DNA from: Ruegeria spongiae
GTDB lineage: Bacteria; Pseudomonadota; Alphaproteobacteria; Rhodobacterales; Rhodobacteraceae
DNA: 64,000 nt
Direction: 5' to 3'
NCBI RefSeq assembly: GCF_023502395.1
Contig: NZ_JAMFMB010000011.1
Location: 62,001-126,000, forward strand
Each line of letters starts with the position of its first letter. Within the stretch, counting starts at the first letter, position 1. The position numbers and the translations under genes were made by a program. Under the pieces are notes generated by a model. The model was not told where the DNA came from. It ran no database searches and saw only the letters and a program-made list of their open reading frames with translations. This document shows, piece after piece, positions 44,550 to 52,540 of the stretch.

Positions 44550-46069
44550 GACGTTTCCTCCGCCTCCATCCGCTTCAATTCCTTGCGGATGACCTTTCCG
44601 GTGACCGTCATCGGCAGTTCCTCCAGAAACGTCACTTCGCGCGGATAGGAATACTGCGCCAGCCGGGCCTTGACCCAGTCCTGCAACTCAACACCCGAGG
44701 CCTCGGCTCCCGGTTTCAGCACGACATAAGCCTTCACGATCTCGGTGCGCAGCTTGTCGGGCTTGCCAACCACACCCACGGTCGCCACCGCCGGGTGGGT
44801 TAGCAGGCAATCCTCGATCTCGGACGGGCCGATGCGGTAGCCCGACGAGGTGATCACGTCATCCTCGCGGCCCACGAAACGCAGGTAGTCGCCCTCCCAT
44901 ATGCCTCGGTCGCCGGAGATCAGCCACTCGCCACTAAATTTCTCAGCCGTGGCTTGCGGATTGTTCCAGTATTCCAGCAGCATCGAGGCCGAGCCACGCC
45001 GGACCCCCACATCGCCCTCTCCATCGGTCGGCGCGCCACTCTCGTCGAGCACCGCAACCTCATGCCCCGGCACCGGCTTGCCGATACAGCCGGGTTGCAC
45101 CGGGAAATCCTCGGCGCAGGAAGACACCACCATGTTGCATTCGGTCTGGCCGTAAAACTCGTTGATGGTCAACCCAAACGCCTTTTGCCCCCAGGCCAGC
45201 ATCTCTGCCCCCAGCGGCTCGCCGCCCGAGGCAACCGAGCGCAGGCCGGGGATGGCCTGATCCGCCGCTTTCAGCATCCTGAGCGCAGTGGGCGGGAAGA
45301 ACACGTTGCGCACGCTGCCGCGCACGATCACATCTGCCGCTGCCTGCGGGCTGAACTTGTCCAGCCGTGCGGCCACCACCGGGATGCCCAGCGCCAGGCC
45401 CGGCATCAGCACATCAAAGAGCCCGCCGATCCAGGCCCAGTCGGCCGGGGTCCAGAGGCAATCGCTTGCGCGCAGATGGTTATGGCTGATCGACACACCC
45501 GGCAGGTGGCCGGTCAGCACCCGGTGCCCGTGCAGCGCGCCTTTGGGTTTGCCCGTGGTGCCCGAAGTATAGATCAGCACCGCCGGGTCGTCGGGACCGG
45601 TTGCAGACCGTGTTACGGCAGGGCCATCCCGCCCGATCTCCGATGCAATCAGCGGCGTGGCGAGATCGCCCAGCAGCGCCGCCCCTTCGGGGTCGGTCAG
45701 CACCAGCTCAAGCCCGGCATCCGCGATCCGGCTGCGCAAAGCGTCGCGCTGGAACAGCTTGAACAGCGGCACCGAGATCGCGCCCAGCGACCAGATCGCC
45801 AGATGCGCTGCAGCGCCCCATGGCGACTGGCCCAGCAACACGCCGACGCGATCCCCGCGCTGGACACGACCCGCCAACGCGCGCGTAATGCCATCCGCCA
45901 TCGCGTCCAACTCGCCGTATGAGATGTCGCGCCGCTGCGGTCCGGTCAGATCGATGATCGCCAATTGATCGACAGGCTGCGACAGGCATTGCGTGGCCAT
46001 GTTGAGACGGTCGGGCAGGTCCCAGCCCCCATCCGGGTGCAACCCCGGTATGCGCCTAGTGGCACCCAT
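44546..46069 (-). CDS. AMP-dependent acyl-CoA synthetase of the leucine/isovalerate cluster
   Basis: A 507-residue ANL-family enzyme. The ATP-binding loop is VLIYTSGTTGKPKGALHGH, the middle motif NEFYGQTECNMVVSSCAED, and the hinge GDYLRFVGREDDVITSSGYR with the catalytic Lys in PMTVTGKVIRKELKR. Such enzymes activate short or branched acids to CoA thioesters; here isovalerate or acetoacetate is a reasonable guess from context. It is the first gene of the run that continues to mccB and is divergent from ompW, with 139 bases between the starts. The last 36 codons are partly duplicated in the chimera downstream. Confidence 0.92.
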   Translation of the reverse strand: MGATRRIPGLHPDGGWDLPDRLNMATQCLSQPVDQLAIIDLTGPQRRDISYGELDAMADGITRALAGRVQRGDRVGVLLGQSPWGAAAHLAIWSLGAISVPLFKLFQRDALRSRIADAGLELVLTDPEGAALLGDLATPLIASEIGRDGPAVTRSATGPDDPAVLIYTSGTTGKPKGALHGHRVLTGHLPGVSISHNHLRASDCLWTPADWAWIGGLFDVLMPGLALGIPVVAARLDKFSPQAAADVIVRGSVRNVFFPPTALRMLKAADQAIPGLRSVASGGEPLGAEMLAWGQKAFGLTINEFYGQTECNMVVSSCAEDFPVQPGCIGKPVPGHEVAVLDESGAPTDGEGDVGVRRGSASMLLEYWNNPQATAEKFSGEWLISGDRGIWEGDYLRFVGREDDVITSSGYRIGPSEIEDCLLTHPAVATVGVVGKPDKLRTEIVKAYVVLKPGAEASGVELQDWVKARLAQYSYPREVTFLEELPMTVTGKVIRKELKRMEAEETS

Positions 46070-46131
46070 CGCATCGCCCTGTTTTTGTTGATGTTTCGCC
46101 CGCAATAGGCAGCGCATAAGGCAGCGTCTCT

Positions 46132-46145
46132 TGATCCAGATCAGG
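46132..46145. promoter_or_regulatory. Fnr/FnrL-like box between the synthetase gene and ompW
   Basis: TTGAT-CCAG-ATCAG differs from the Fnr consensus TTGAT-N4-ATCAA at one base. It lies 64 bases before the ompW start and 63 bases before the synthetase start, so it could act on either. OmpW genes are oxygen-regulated in other bacteria, which supports ompW as the target. Confidence 0.55.
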
Positions 46146-46208
46146 GCAGCGCTGCGGCGGAACGGGGAAAACCCCCGCATCACCCAATTCACAGACAAGA
46201 GACATACA

Positions 46209-46814
46209 ATGAAACTCCGAAACGCTCTTTTGACCTCGGCCCTTGCCATGGTCGCGATCACCGGCCCCGCCCTTGCGCAATCGCAGGGCGACTGGACCCT
46301 TGGTGTTGGTGTCGGCTATCTCCACCCCAAATCCGACAATGGCACCGTTGCCGGAACCGAGCTGAATGTCGGCAATGACACCCGCCCGATCTTCACCGCC
46401 GAATATTTCGTCCGCGACAATCTGGGCGTCGAACTGCTGGCTGCGACCCCGTTCGAGCATGATCTGTCGCTGAGCGGCGTCGGCAAGATCGGCAGCACCA
46501 AGCATCTGCCGCCCACCCTGTCGCTGAACTACCACTTCCCAACCCAGAGCAAGTTCACGCCTTACGTGGGCGCCGGGATCAACTACACCATCTTCTTTGA
46601 CGAAGATTCCGCGCTGGGTGATCTGTCGATCGAGAACTCCTGGGGTCTCGCGCTGCAGGCCGGTGTGGATTACCAGATCAGCGATGCGGGCTCGATGCGT
46701 CTGAACGTGCGCTGGTTCGACATCGACTCGGACGTCAAGCTGGACGGCACCAAGATCGGCAAGGCCGAGATCGATCCCTGGCTGGTCGGCCTGACCTACG
46801 TGCACCGGTTCTGA
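46209..46814 (+). CDS. ompW: OmpW-family outer-membrane protein
   Basis: A 201-residue protein with a signal peptide (MKLRNALLTSALAMVAITGP, cleaved after ALA) and an eight-strand beta-barrel: WTLGVGVGYLHPKSDNGTVA, AEYFVRDNLGVELLAATPFE, HLPPTLSLNYHFPTQSKFTP and YVGAGINYTIFFDED are typical OmpW elements; the last residue is Phe, as needed for outer-membrane insertion. The family forms narrow hydrophobic channels. It is alone on the plus strand within the leucine cluster and has an Fnr-like box upstream. Confidence 0.94.
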   Translation: MKLRNALLTSALAMVAITGPALAQSQGDWTLGVGVGYLHPKSDNGTVAGTELNVGNDTRPIFTAEYFVRDNLGVELLAATPFEHDLSLSGVGKIGSTKHLPPTLSLNYHFPTQSKFTPYVGAGINYTIFFDEDSALGDLSIENSWGLALQAGVDYQISDAGSMRLNVRWFDIDSDVKLDGTKIGKAEIDPWLVGLTYVHRF

Positions 46815-46829
46815 GCCGTTGATCCTTGC

Positions 46830-46864
46830 GGGCGTGGTCATGGGTCATTCACCCAGCCACGCCC
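46830..46864. terminator. Hairpin between the convergent ompW and LprI-like genes
   Basis: GGGCGTGG and CCACGCCC form an 8-base-pair stem with an inner TGGGT/ACCCA stem and a 5-base loop. The hairpin spans the ends of both genes and is well placed to stop transcription from both sides; there is no long T-run. Its right arm lies in the last codons of the LprI-like gene. Confidence 0.6.
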
Positions 46865-47351
46865 GTTCAAGATAGATCGCCTGATCGGCGGTCAGGCGCA
46901 GCAGACAGTTCAGCCCGGCAGGTCCGGTGCCGCTGCCGCCGCCCCATTGCGACATCTCGAAATCACAGGTCGTGTCGCGATAGGCGATCCATTTGCGCTG
47001 CATCTCGCGCAGGGCCGGGGTAATCTTCGGCGCGCTGGTGCCCCATTGCGCCGAGTCGGCATCCGAGGCCTGCGCCTTGGACAACAGGGAGCCATAGGCC
47101 GCGTTCAGCCAGCCATCCCATTGCGTGACCTCCTGATCGAGGCAATAGCCCATGCCCACCGTGGTCTCGCCCCCGGGATTGTTGGTCATGCAGGCCTCGG
47201 CTGCCTTGCCCGCACAAGCCCGGCGCGCCGCCGGGTCGGCGGTTGCGGCCAGACAGGTTTGCGTCGGCGCGATCGAGAAATTCAGATCCTGCGCCTGCGC
47301 CGGTGCGGCCCCAAACAGGGCGACTGCCGCAACAACCAAAGCCGGGCGCAT
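46845..47351 (-). CDS. LprI-like (DUF1311) secreted protein
   Basis: A 168-residue protein with a signal peptide ([20 protein letters not shown]) and the lysozyme-inhibitor LprI/DUF1311 pattern: a set of cysteines (CLAATA, RACAGKAAEACMT, GMGYCLDQEV), EVTQWDGWLNAAYGSLLSKA, and the final LREMQRKWIAYRDTTCDFEM with LTADQAIYLERAW. Some LprI-like proteins inhibit lysozyme; others have unknown roles. The ATG overlaps the isovaleryl-CoA dehydrogenase stop by TGATG (a GTG at 47354 is the alternative), so it is coupled to a catabolic gene with no evident functional link. Confidence 0.87.
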   Translation of the reverse strand: MRPALVVAAVALFGAAPAQAQDLNFSIAPTQTCLAATADPAARRACAGKAAEACMTNNPGGETTVGMGYCLDQEVTQWDGWLNAAYGSLLSKAQASDADSAQWGTSAPKITPALREMQRKWIAYRDTTCDFEMSQWGGGSGTGPAGLNCLLRLTADQAIYLERAWLGE

Positions 47352-48511
47352 CACATCGCCCCCATCAATTCGCGCCCGACCAGCATCCGGCGGATTTCCG
47401 AGGTGCCCGCCCCGATCTCCATCAGTTTGGCATCCCGGAAGATACGGCTGACCGGCGCATCGGCCAGAAAGCCCGCCCCACCCAGCGCCTGCACCGCCTG
47501 ATGCGCCTGGGCCATGCCCTGCTCGCTGGCATAAAGGCAGCAGGCGGCGGCGTCCTGGCGGGTCACGGTGCCCCGGTCACAGGCCTTGGCGACCTCGTAG
47601 ACATAAGCGCGGGTAGAGTTCATCGCGGTGTACATGTCGGCGATCTTGGCCTGCATCAGCTGGAAATTCCCGATCGGCTGGCCGAACTGCTTGCGCTCGA
47701 CCATATAGGGCATGACCTCATCCATGCAGTTTGCGATGAGGCCCGGCCCGATGGCAGCCAGCACAACGCGTTCATAATCGAGGCCCGACATCAGCACCTG
47801 AACGCCCTTGCCTTCTTCGCCCAATACATTCTCGAACGGCACTTCGACATCCTCGAAGATCAGCTCAGCCGTGTTCGAGCCGCGCATCCCCAGCTTGTCG
47901 AAATGCGGCGAGGTCGAAAAGCCCGTCATCTGTTTCTCGATCAGAAAGGCGGTGATGCCTTTTGGTCCGGCCTCGGGGTCGGTCTTGGCATAGACCACCA
48001 GCGTGTCGGCATCCGGCCCGTTGGTGATCCAGTATTTGTTGCCGTTCAGCCGATAATGATCGTTGCGTTTCTCGGCGCGCAGCTTCATCGACACCACGTC
48101 AGACCCCGCCCCGGCCTCGGACATGGCCAGTGCGCCGACATGTTCGCCCGAGAGCAGGCCCGGCAGATATTTACGCTTCTGCGCCTCGGTGCCGTTCAGA
48201 TTGATCTGGTTCACGCAGAGGTTCGAATGCGCGCCGTAGGACAGCGAGACCGAGGCGCTGGCCCGCGCGATTTCCTCAACCGCGACCGCATGGGCGAGAT
48301 AACCCATCCCTGCCCCACCGTATTCTTCGGAAACCGTGATGCCCAAGAGGCCTAGTTCGCCCATCTCGCGCCAAAGCTCGTTGGGGAATTTGTTGGAGGC
48401 GTCGATTTCAGTCGCCATCGGGCGAACCCGTTCCTGCGCCCAGCGATGGACCATCTCGCGCAGGGCATTCACATCCTCACCCAGGTCGAATTTCATGTTC
48501 GCGTTGAACAT
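47351..48511 (-). CDS. liuA: Isovaleryl-CoA dehydrogenase
   Basis: A 386-residue acyl-CoA dehydrogenase that oxidises isovaleryl-CoA to 3-methylcrotonyl-CoA with [63 protein letters not shown] and [19 protein letters not shown] are close to the IVD subgroup; [20 protein letters not shown] closes the protein. The start [20 protein letters not shown] fits. Two TGAAC-type inverted repeats lie upstream (48535-48598) and could be operator sites. It heads the other half of the leucine cluster. Confidence 0.95.
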   Translation of the reverse strand: MFNANMKFDLGEDVNALREMVHRWAQERVRPMATEIDASNKFPNELWREMGELGLLGITVSEEYGGAGMGYLAHAVAVEEIARASASVSLSYGAHSNLCVNQINLNGTEAQKRKYLPGLLSGEHVGALAMSEAGAGSDVVSMKLRAEKRNDHYRLNGNKYWITNGPDADTLVVYAKTDPEAGPKGITAFLIEKQMTGFSTSPHFDKLGMRGSNTAELIFEDVEVPFENVLGEEGKGVQVLMSGLDYERVVLAAIGPGLIANCMDEVMPYMVERKQFGQPIGNFQLMQAKIADMYTAMNSTRAYVYEVAKACDRGTVTRQDAAACCLYASEQGMAQAHQAVQALGGAGFLADAPVSRIFRDAKLMEIGAGTSEIRRMLVGRELMGAM

Positions 48512-48534
48512 CGCCGGCCTCCCTTCCCGATTAT

Positions 48535-48548
48535 TGAACAAGTGTTCA
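48535..48548. promoter_or_regulatory. Inverted repeat upstream of isovaleryl-CoA dehydrogenase, site 1
   Basis: TGAACA-AG-TGTTCA has perfect 6-base arms and lies 24 bases before the gene start, where a repressor could block transcription. A second, related repeat lies about 49 bases further upstream. Confidence 0.45.
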
Positions 48549-48582
48549 TATAACACCCGAAAATGCGCCCGTCAAAGAAGAA

Positions 48583-48598
48583 CTGAACAGACGTTCAG
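48583..48598. promoter_or_regulatory. Inverted repeat upstream of isovaleryl-CoA dehydrogenase, site 2
   Basis: CTGAAC-AGAC-GTTCAG has perfect 6-base arms sharing the TGAAC core with site 1; the two centres are about 49 bases apart. There is no T-run, so a terminator for the upstream gene is less likely than an operator. Confidence 0.4.
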
Positions 48599-48602
48599 GA
48601 CT

Positions 48603-49082
48603 TCATGACAGTTTCGATTTGATCTTCTTCCAAAGCACCGGCCAGGCGGCGAGCAGCATAACGAATCCAGCCGTGCCGACATTCACCGGTGGTGGTGGCG
48701 GCAATTGCCCCGGCACGTTGACCTTCACCTGCGCGTAATGCTGTTGCATCTCTTTCACGGCGGCGCGGCCAAGGCGCTGCACATTGGAGTGCAATTCCTG
48801 CCGCTGTTTCAGGCGCTTCTCGCGCTCGACCTTCAGGGCTTCGATCCTGGTGTCGATCTGCAGGATACCGGCATCGAGCTTTTCGATGGCATCCTCGCCC
48901 TTTTTTGCGTTCTTGATCGCGGCGACCACCTTGGTTTCCGCCTGTTTCACCAGGGTCAGCGCCAGTTTGCGCTTTTTCACCTCTTCGGCAAATTTCTTCT
49001 TTTCATCAGCTTTTGCGGTCGTGACCTTGATCTTTTCCTTCTTGTGATCAACGGATTTCCCACCGCGCTGCGGTTTTGCCAT
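48603..49082 (-). CDS. Coiled-coil protein with a C-terminal membrane segment
   Basis: A 159-residue protein: a Lys/Glu-rich start (MAKPQRGGKSVDHKKEKIKV), a long heptad-containing coiled coil (LALTLVKQAETKVVAAIKNA, then LQIDTRIEALKVEREKRLKQ), a short PPPPPP linker and one terminal hydrophobic segment (VGTAGFVMLLAAWPVLW) before a basic end. This looks like a tail-anchored cytoplasmic coiled coil. I recognise no family. It is a single gene between isovaleryl-CoA dehydrogenase and the DegT-type aminotransferase. Confidence 0.75.
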   Translation of the reverse strand: MAKPQRGGKSVDHKKEKIKVTTAKADEKKKFAEEVKKRKLALTLVKQAETKVVAAIKNAKKGEDAIEKLDAGILQIDTRIEALKVEREKRLKQRQELHSNVQRLGRAAVKEMQQHYAQVKVNVPGQLPPPPPVNVGTAGFVMLLAAWPVLWKKIKSKLS

Positions 49083-49132
49083 GACAAAAGCTCCCTCAAA
49101 TGAGGGCAGCCTAACATTTTCAGGGACCGGCG

Positions 49133-50326
49133 CTAGGCCGCGTTATGCGCGCGCATCACCTCGGACCGGATGATCCGCGCAATCAGCGCGCACTCCTCAA
49201 GGCTGAAGGTCAGCGGTATGCGCATGTCGACAATGCCCGCCAGAACGCGATCAGTCGCTGGCATCGGCTGCGAGGGTGCATAGCGCCAGCTGTCATAGCG
49301 CGAGGTAAAGGCCACCGGTTCCGGCGCGCCGAACCATTTCAACTCCACCCCACGCGCGGAACAGCGCTCGATCACATCACAAAGCGCTTTGTCCTGCCAG
49401 TCGAGCAGCAGGAACTGGATGGAGGAGCCGACATAGCTCTCTGCCTCGGGCCGGTCGATCACGCTCAGGCCCGGCGTATCGCGCAGCCCCTGTTCCAGAA
49501 CGCGGTAGCGGTCATTCCAGCGCGCTACCTGCGTGTCCAGATCGCGCAGTTGCGGGCGCAGGATCGCGGCGCGCAGATCGTCCATCCGGCCCGAGATATT
49601 GGGGGTCTGATACTTGACCCGCTCAAAGACTTCGAGCGACGGGGCCGCCTTGTGACGCCCATAGAGCATGTAGGACCCCGACAGCATCACCGCCCGCGCC
49701 GCAAGCTCTTCGTCATCACTGACCAGCAAGCCGCCTTCGCCGGAATTCACATGCTTATAGGTCTGACAGGAATAACACCCAATCGCGCCATGCCGCCCCG
49801 AGGGCACATCACGCCAGGCTGCCCCCATCGTATGCGCACAATCCTCGATCACCGTAACGCCAGCCGCGTCGCACATCGCCATCAGCCGGTCCATATCGCA
49901 GATATGCCCGCGCATATGGCTCAGCAGCAGCACTTGCGACCGGTTCAGCTTGGCCTCCAGGTCGTCCAGATCGATGGTCAGGCCTTCGGTGACGCCGACA
50001 AATTCCGGGATTGCCCCGACCGAGGCGATCGCGCCGGGTACCGGTGCCAGCGTGAAGGCGTTGGAGAGTACCCGGTCACCGGGTTTCACCCCCACCGCCC
50101 GCAACGCTGTGGCCATCGCATAGCCGCCCGAGGCCACGGCGAGGCAGTAGCGCGCACCGGTCAAAGCGGCGAAGTCCTGTTCCAGCAGCGCGGTCTCGCC
50201 CGCTTCGCCTTCGGCCAGGTTGTAACGATGCAGCCGCCCGTGGCGCAGCACATCCAGCGCCGCCGCGATGGCGTCGTCGGGGATCGGTTCCTGCTGGGTG
50301 AAACTGCCGGTGAATCTTTCTGTCAT
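49133..50326 (-). CDS. DegT/DnrJ/EryC1/StrS-family aminotransferase
   Basis: A 397-residue PLP enzyme of the sugar-aminotransferase group. ARYCLAVASGGYAMATALRA, LSHMRGHICDMDRLMAMCDA, VIEDCAHTMGAAW and the internal-aldimine Lys in CYSCQTYKHVNSGEGG are typical. Such enzymes aminate keto sugars, but some act on other keto acids; no sugar-synthesis genes are adjacent apart from glmU and glmS beyond the HAD gene. Substrate unknown. It ends 50 bases from the coiled-coil gene. Confidence 0.9.
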   Translation of the reverse strand: MTERFTGSFTQQEPIPDDAIAAALDVLRHGRLHRYNLAEGEAGETALLEQDFAALTGARYCLAVASGGYAMATALRAVGVKPGDRVLSNAFTLAPVPGAIASVGAIPEFVGVTEGLTIDLDDLEAKLNRSQVLLLSHMRGHICDMDRLMAMCDAAGVTVIEDCAHTMGAAWRDVPSGRHGAIGCYSCQTYKHVNSGEGGLLVSDDEELAARAVMLSGSYMLYGRHKAAPSLEVFERVKYQTPNISGRMDDLRAAILRPQLRDLDTQVARWNDRYRVLEQGLRDTPGLSVIDRPEAESYVGSSIQFLLLDWQDKALCDVIERCSARGVELKWFGAPEPVAFTSRYDSWRYAPSQPMPATDRVLAGIVDMRIPLTFSLEECALIARIIRSEVMRAHNAA

Positions 50327-50357
50327 GTGGCGTTTGTGAAGCCCGCGCCGGACCCGG

Positions 50358-51053
50358 TCAAGCCCGTGCGGCCTTTGCGGGTGCGCCCGGATGCCCGATC
50401 AGCTCTGGCACCAGATCGGGCAGATGCGCAAAATCATGCAACAGCGCCTCGGGCTCCAGCGCCGCCATATCCTCGCCCGACGGTCCGAACGTCACAAGAA
50501 CCGAGGGGACCCCGGCGGCACGCGCGGTGTTGCGGTCAGTGTCGGAATCCCCGACCAGCAGGCACAGATCCGGATCCCCGCCCGCGCGCTTCGCCGTTTC
50601 GCGCAAAGGCGCGGGATCGGGTTTGCGCACCGGCAGCGTGTCGGCCCCCACCAGCGCGGCAAAGGCGTCCCGTATGCCAAGCCGCTGCAACAACAGGTCG
50701 GCATGGCCTTCGGGCTTGTTGGTGCAGATGCCCACGCCATACCCGGCGGATTTCAACCGCTCGACCGCCTCCATCGCCGAGGGGTAGAGGAAGGTGTGTA
50801 CATCGATCTTCTCGGCATAGGCGTCCAGCAGCACCGGATAATAGCTATCCACGGTGTCGGCATCGAACTGACCGACCCGGTGCAACCCGTGCGTCAGCAT
50901 CATCCGGCCACCGCGCAGGGCAACGCCCGCATCGGTCCCGTGCACCAGCACATCGCCATGGCCCATCATCCGGAAACAGGCATTTGCCGCCTCCAGCAGG
51001 TCACCGGATGTGTCGGCCAGCGTGCCATCCAGATCAAAAATTACCGTTCGCAT
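50358..51053 (-). CDS. gph: HAD-family phosphoglycolate phosphatase-like protein
   Basis: A 231-residue protein with HAD motifs MRTVIFDLDGTLADTSGDLL, CTNKPEGHADLLLQRLGI, RKPDPAPL and LLVGDSDTDRNTARAAGVPS. The cap and spacing match Gph, which removes 2-phosphoglycolate formed during DNA repair or photorespiration-like reactions. ATG at 51053 fits the family; a longer frame upstream overlaps glmU on the other strand and is not real. It is divergent from glmU with 132 bases between the starts. Confidence 0.9.
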   Translation of the reverse strand: MRTVIFDLDGTLADTSGDLLEAANACFRMMGHGDVLVHGTDAGVALRGGRMMLTHGLHRVGQFDADTVDSYYPVLLDAYAEKIDVHTFLYPSAMEAVERLKSAGYGVGICTNKPEGHADLLLQRLGIRDAFAALVGADTLPVRKPDPAPLRETAKRAGGDPDLCLLVGDSDTDRNTARAAGVPSVLVTFGPSGEDMAALEPEALLHDFAHLPDLVPELIGHPGAPAKAARA

Positions 51054-51185
51054 CCTGCCTCCTGTCGGCGCGCTTCCGCCGCGTTCTGTTGCATCCCGCA
51101 ACCTCATTTGATCGCGCCGGTGCTTGCGCCCCTGCCCCCAGCGGATAAAACGGGCACAAGGAAAATACAAAGAGAAACCATTTTC

Positions 51186-52538
51186 ATGAGCATCGCCCTC
51201 GTCATCCTTGCCGCAGGCAAAGGCACTCGGATGAACTCGGATCTGCCCAAAGTCCTGCATCCCATCGCGCAAGCTCCGATGCTTGTTCACGCCATGCGGG
51301 CGGGCCGTGCGCTTGCGCCCGAACGCACCGTTATCGTGGCAGGCCACGGGGCCGAGGCCGTTACCAAGGCGGTGCTGGCAGAGGATGAGGACGCGCAGGT
51401 CGTGCTGCAGCAGGACCAGCTTGGCACCGCCCATGCGGTGGATCAGGCCCGCGCGGCACTTGAAGGCTTCGAGGGCGATGTCGTGGTTCTGTACGGCGAC
51501 ACGCCCTTCATCCAGCCCGAAACGCTGGAGCGGATGATCTCGGCACGAACCGAGAACGATCTGGTCATTCTTGGCTTTGAGGCCGCCGACCCCGCCCGTT
51601 ACGGACGGCTGGTGATGGACGGCGACAAGCTGGAACGCATCGTTGAATTCAAGGACGCCACAGAGGCCGAGCGCGCGATCAACTTCTGCAACTCCGGCCT
51701 GCTGGCCTGCGATGCGACAGTGCTCTTTGATCTGATCGCGGCGGTCGGCAATGACAATGCCTCGGGTGAATATTACCTGACCGATGTGGTCGAACTGGCC
51801 CGCGCCCGCGATCTGAGCGTCACGGCCGTAGCCTGTGACGAGGCCGAAACGCTGGGCGTGAACTCTCGCGCGGATCTGGCGCAGGCGGATGCGGTGTTTC
51901 AGGCCTCGGCCCGCGCGGCGCTGCTGGGACAGGGGATCACCTTAATGGCCCCCGAAACCGTCTACCTCGCCCTCGATACCGTGATCGGGCGTGACAGCGT
52001 GATCGAGCCCAACGTGGTCTTCGGCCCCGGCGTGACGGTGGAAAGCGGCGCGCAAATCCGCGCCTTTTCGCATCTGGAGGGCTGCCATGTCAGCCGCGGC
52101 GCCGTGGTTGGCCCTTACGCGCGCCTGCGTCCGGGCACCGAATTGGCGGAAGATGCGAAGGTCGGCAATTTCGTCGAGATCAAGAATGCCGAGATCGCCG
52201 AGGGTGCCAAGGTCAACCACCTGAGCTATGTGGGCGATGCCAGCATCGGCGCCAAATCCAATATCGGCGCGGGCACCATCACCTGCAATTACGATGGCTT
52301 CATGAAGCACCGGACCGAGATCGGCGCAGGCGCATTCATCGGCTCGAACACCATGCTGGTCGCCCCTGTGTCCATCGGGGACGGCGCGATGACCGCCACC
52401 GGAACGGTGGTGACCCGCAATGTCGAAGCCGACGCGCTGGCGGTGGCCCGTGCCAAGCAGGACAACAAGCCGGGCTACGCGGCAAAACTCTTCTCCATCT
52501 TGCGGAAGAAGAAAGAAAAGCTTTCGAAAGGTCAGTAG
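51186..52538 (+). CDS. glmU: Bifunctional GlmU (uridyltransferase and acetyltransferase)
   Basis: A 450-residue enzyme that makes UDP-GlcNAc from glucosamine-1-phosphate. The N-terminal pyrophosphorylase domain has LAAGKGTRMNSDLPKVLHPI and LYGDTPFIQPETLERM; the C-terminal domain is a left-handed beta-helix of hexapeptide repeats (VIEPNVVFGPGVTVESGAQI, KVGNFVEIKNAEIAEGAKVN, IGAGTITCNYDGF). Its product feeds peptidoglycan and lipopolysaccharide synthesis. glmS follows after 2 bases, so the pair is one transcript. Confidence 0.97.
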   Translation: MSIALVILAAGKGTRMNSDLPKVLHPIAQAPMLVHAMRAGRALAPERTVIVAGHGAEAVTKAVLAEDEDAQVVLQQDQLGTAHAVDQARAALEGFEGDVVVLYGDTPFIQPETLERMISARTENDLVILGFEAADPARYGRLVMDGDKLERIVEFKDATEAERAINFCNSGLLACDATVLFDLIAAVGNDNASGEYYLTDVVELARARDLSVTAVACDEAETLGVNSRADLAQADAVFQASARAALLGQGITLMAPETVYLALDTVIGRDSVIEPNVVFGPGVTVESGAQIRAFSHLEGCHVSRGAVVGPYARLRPGTELAEDAKVGNFVEIKNAEIAEGAKVNHLSYVGDASIGAKSNIGAGTITCNYDGFMKHRTEIGAGAFIGSNTMLVAPVSIGDGAMTATGTVVTRNVEADALAVARAKQDNKPGYAAKLFSILRKKKEKLSKGQ

Positions 52539-52540
52539 AG

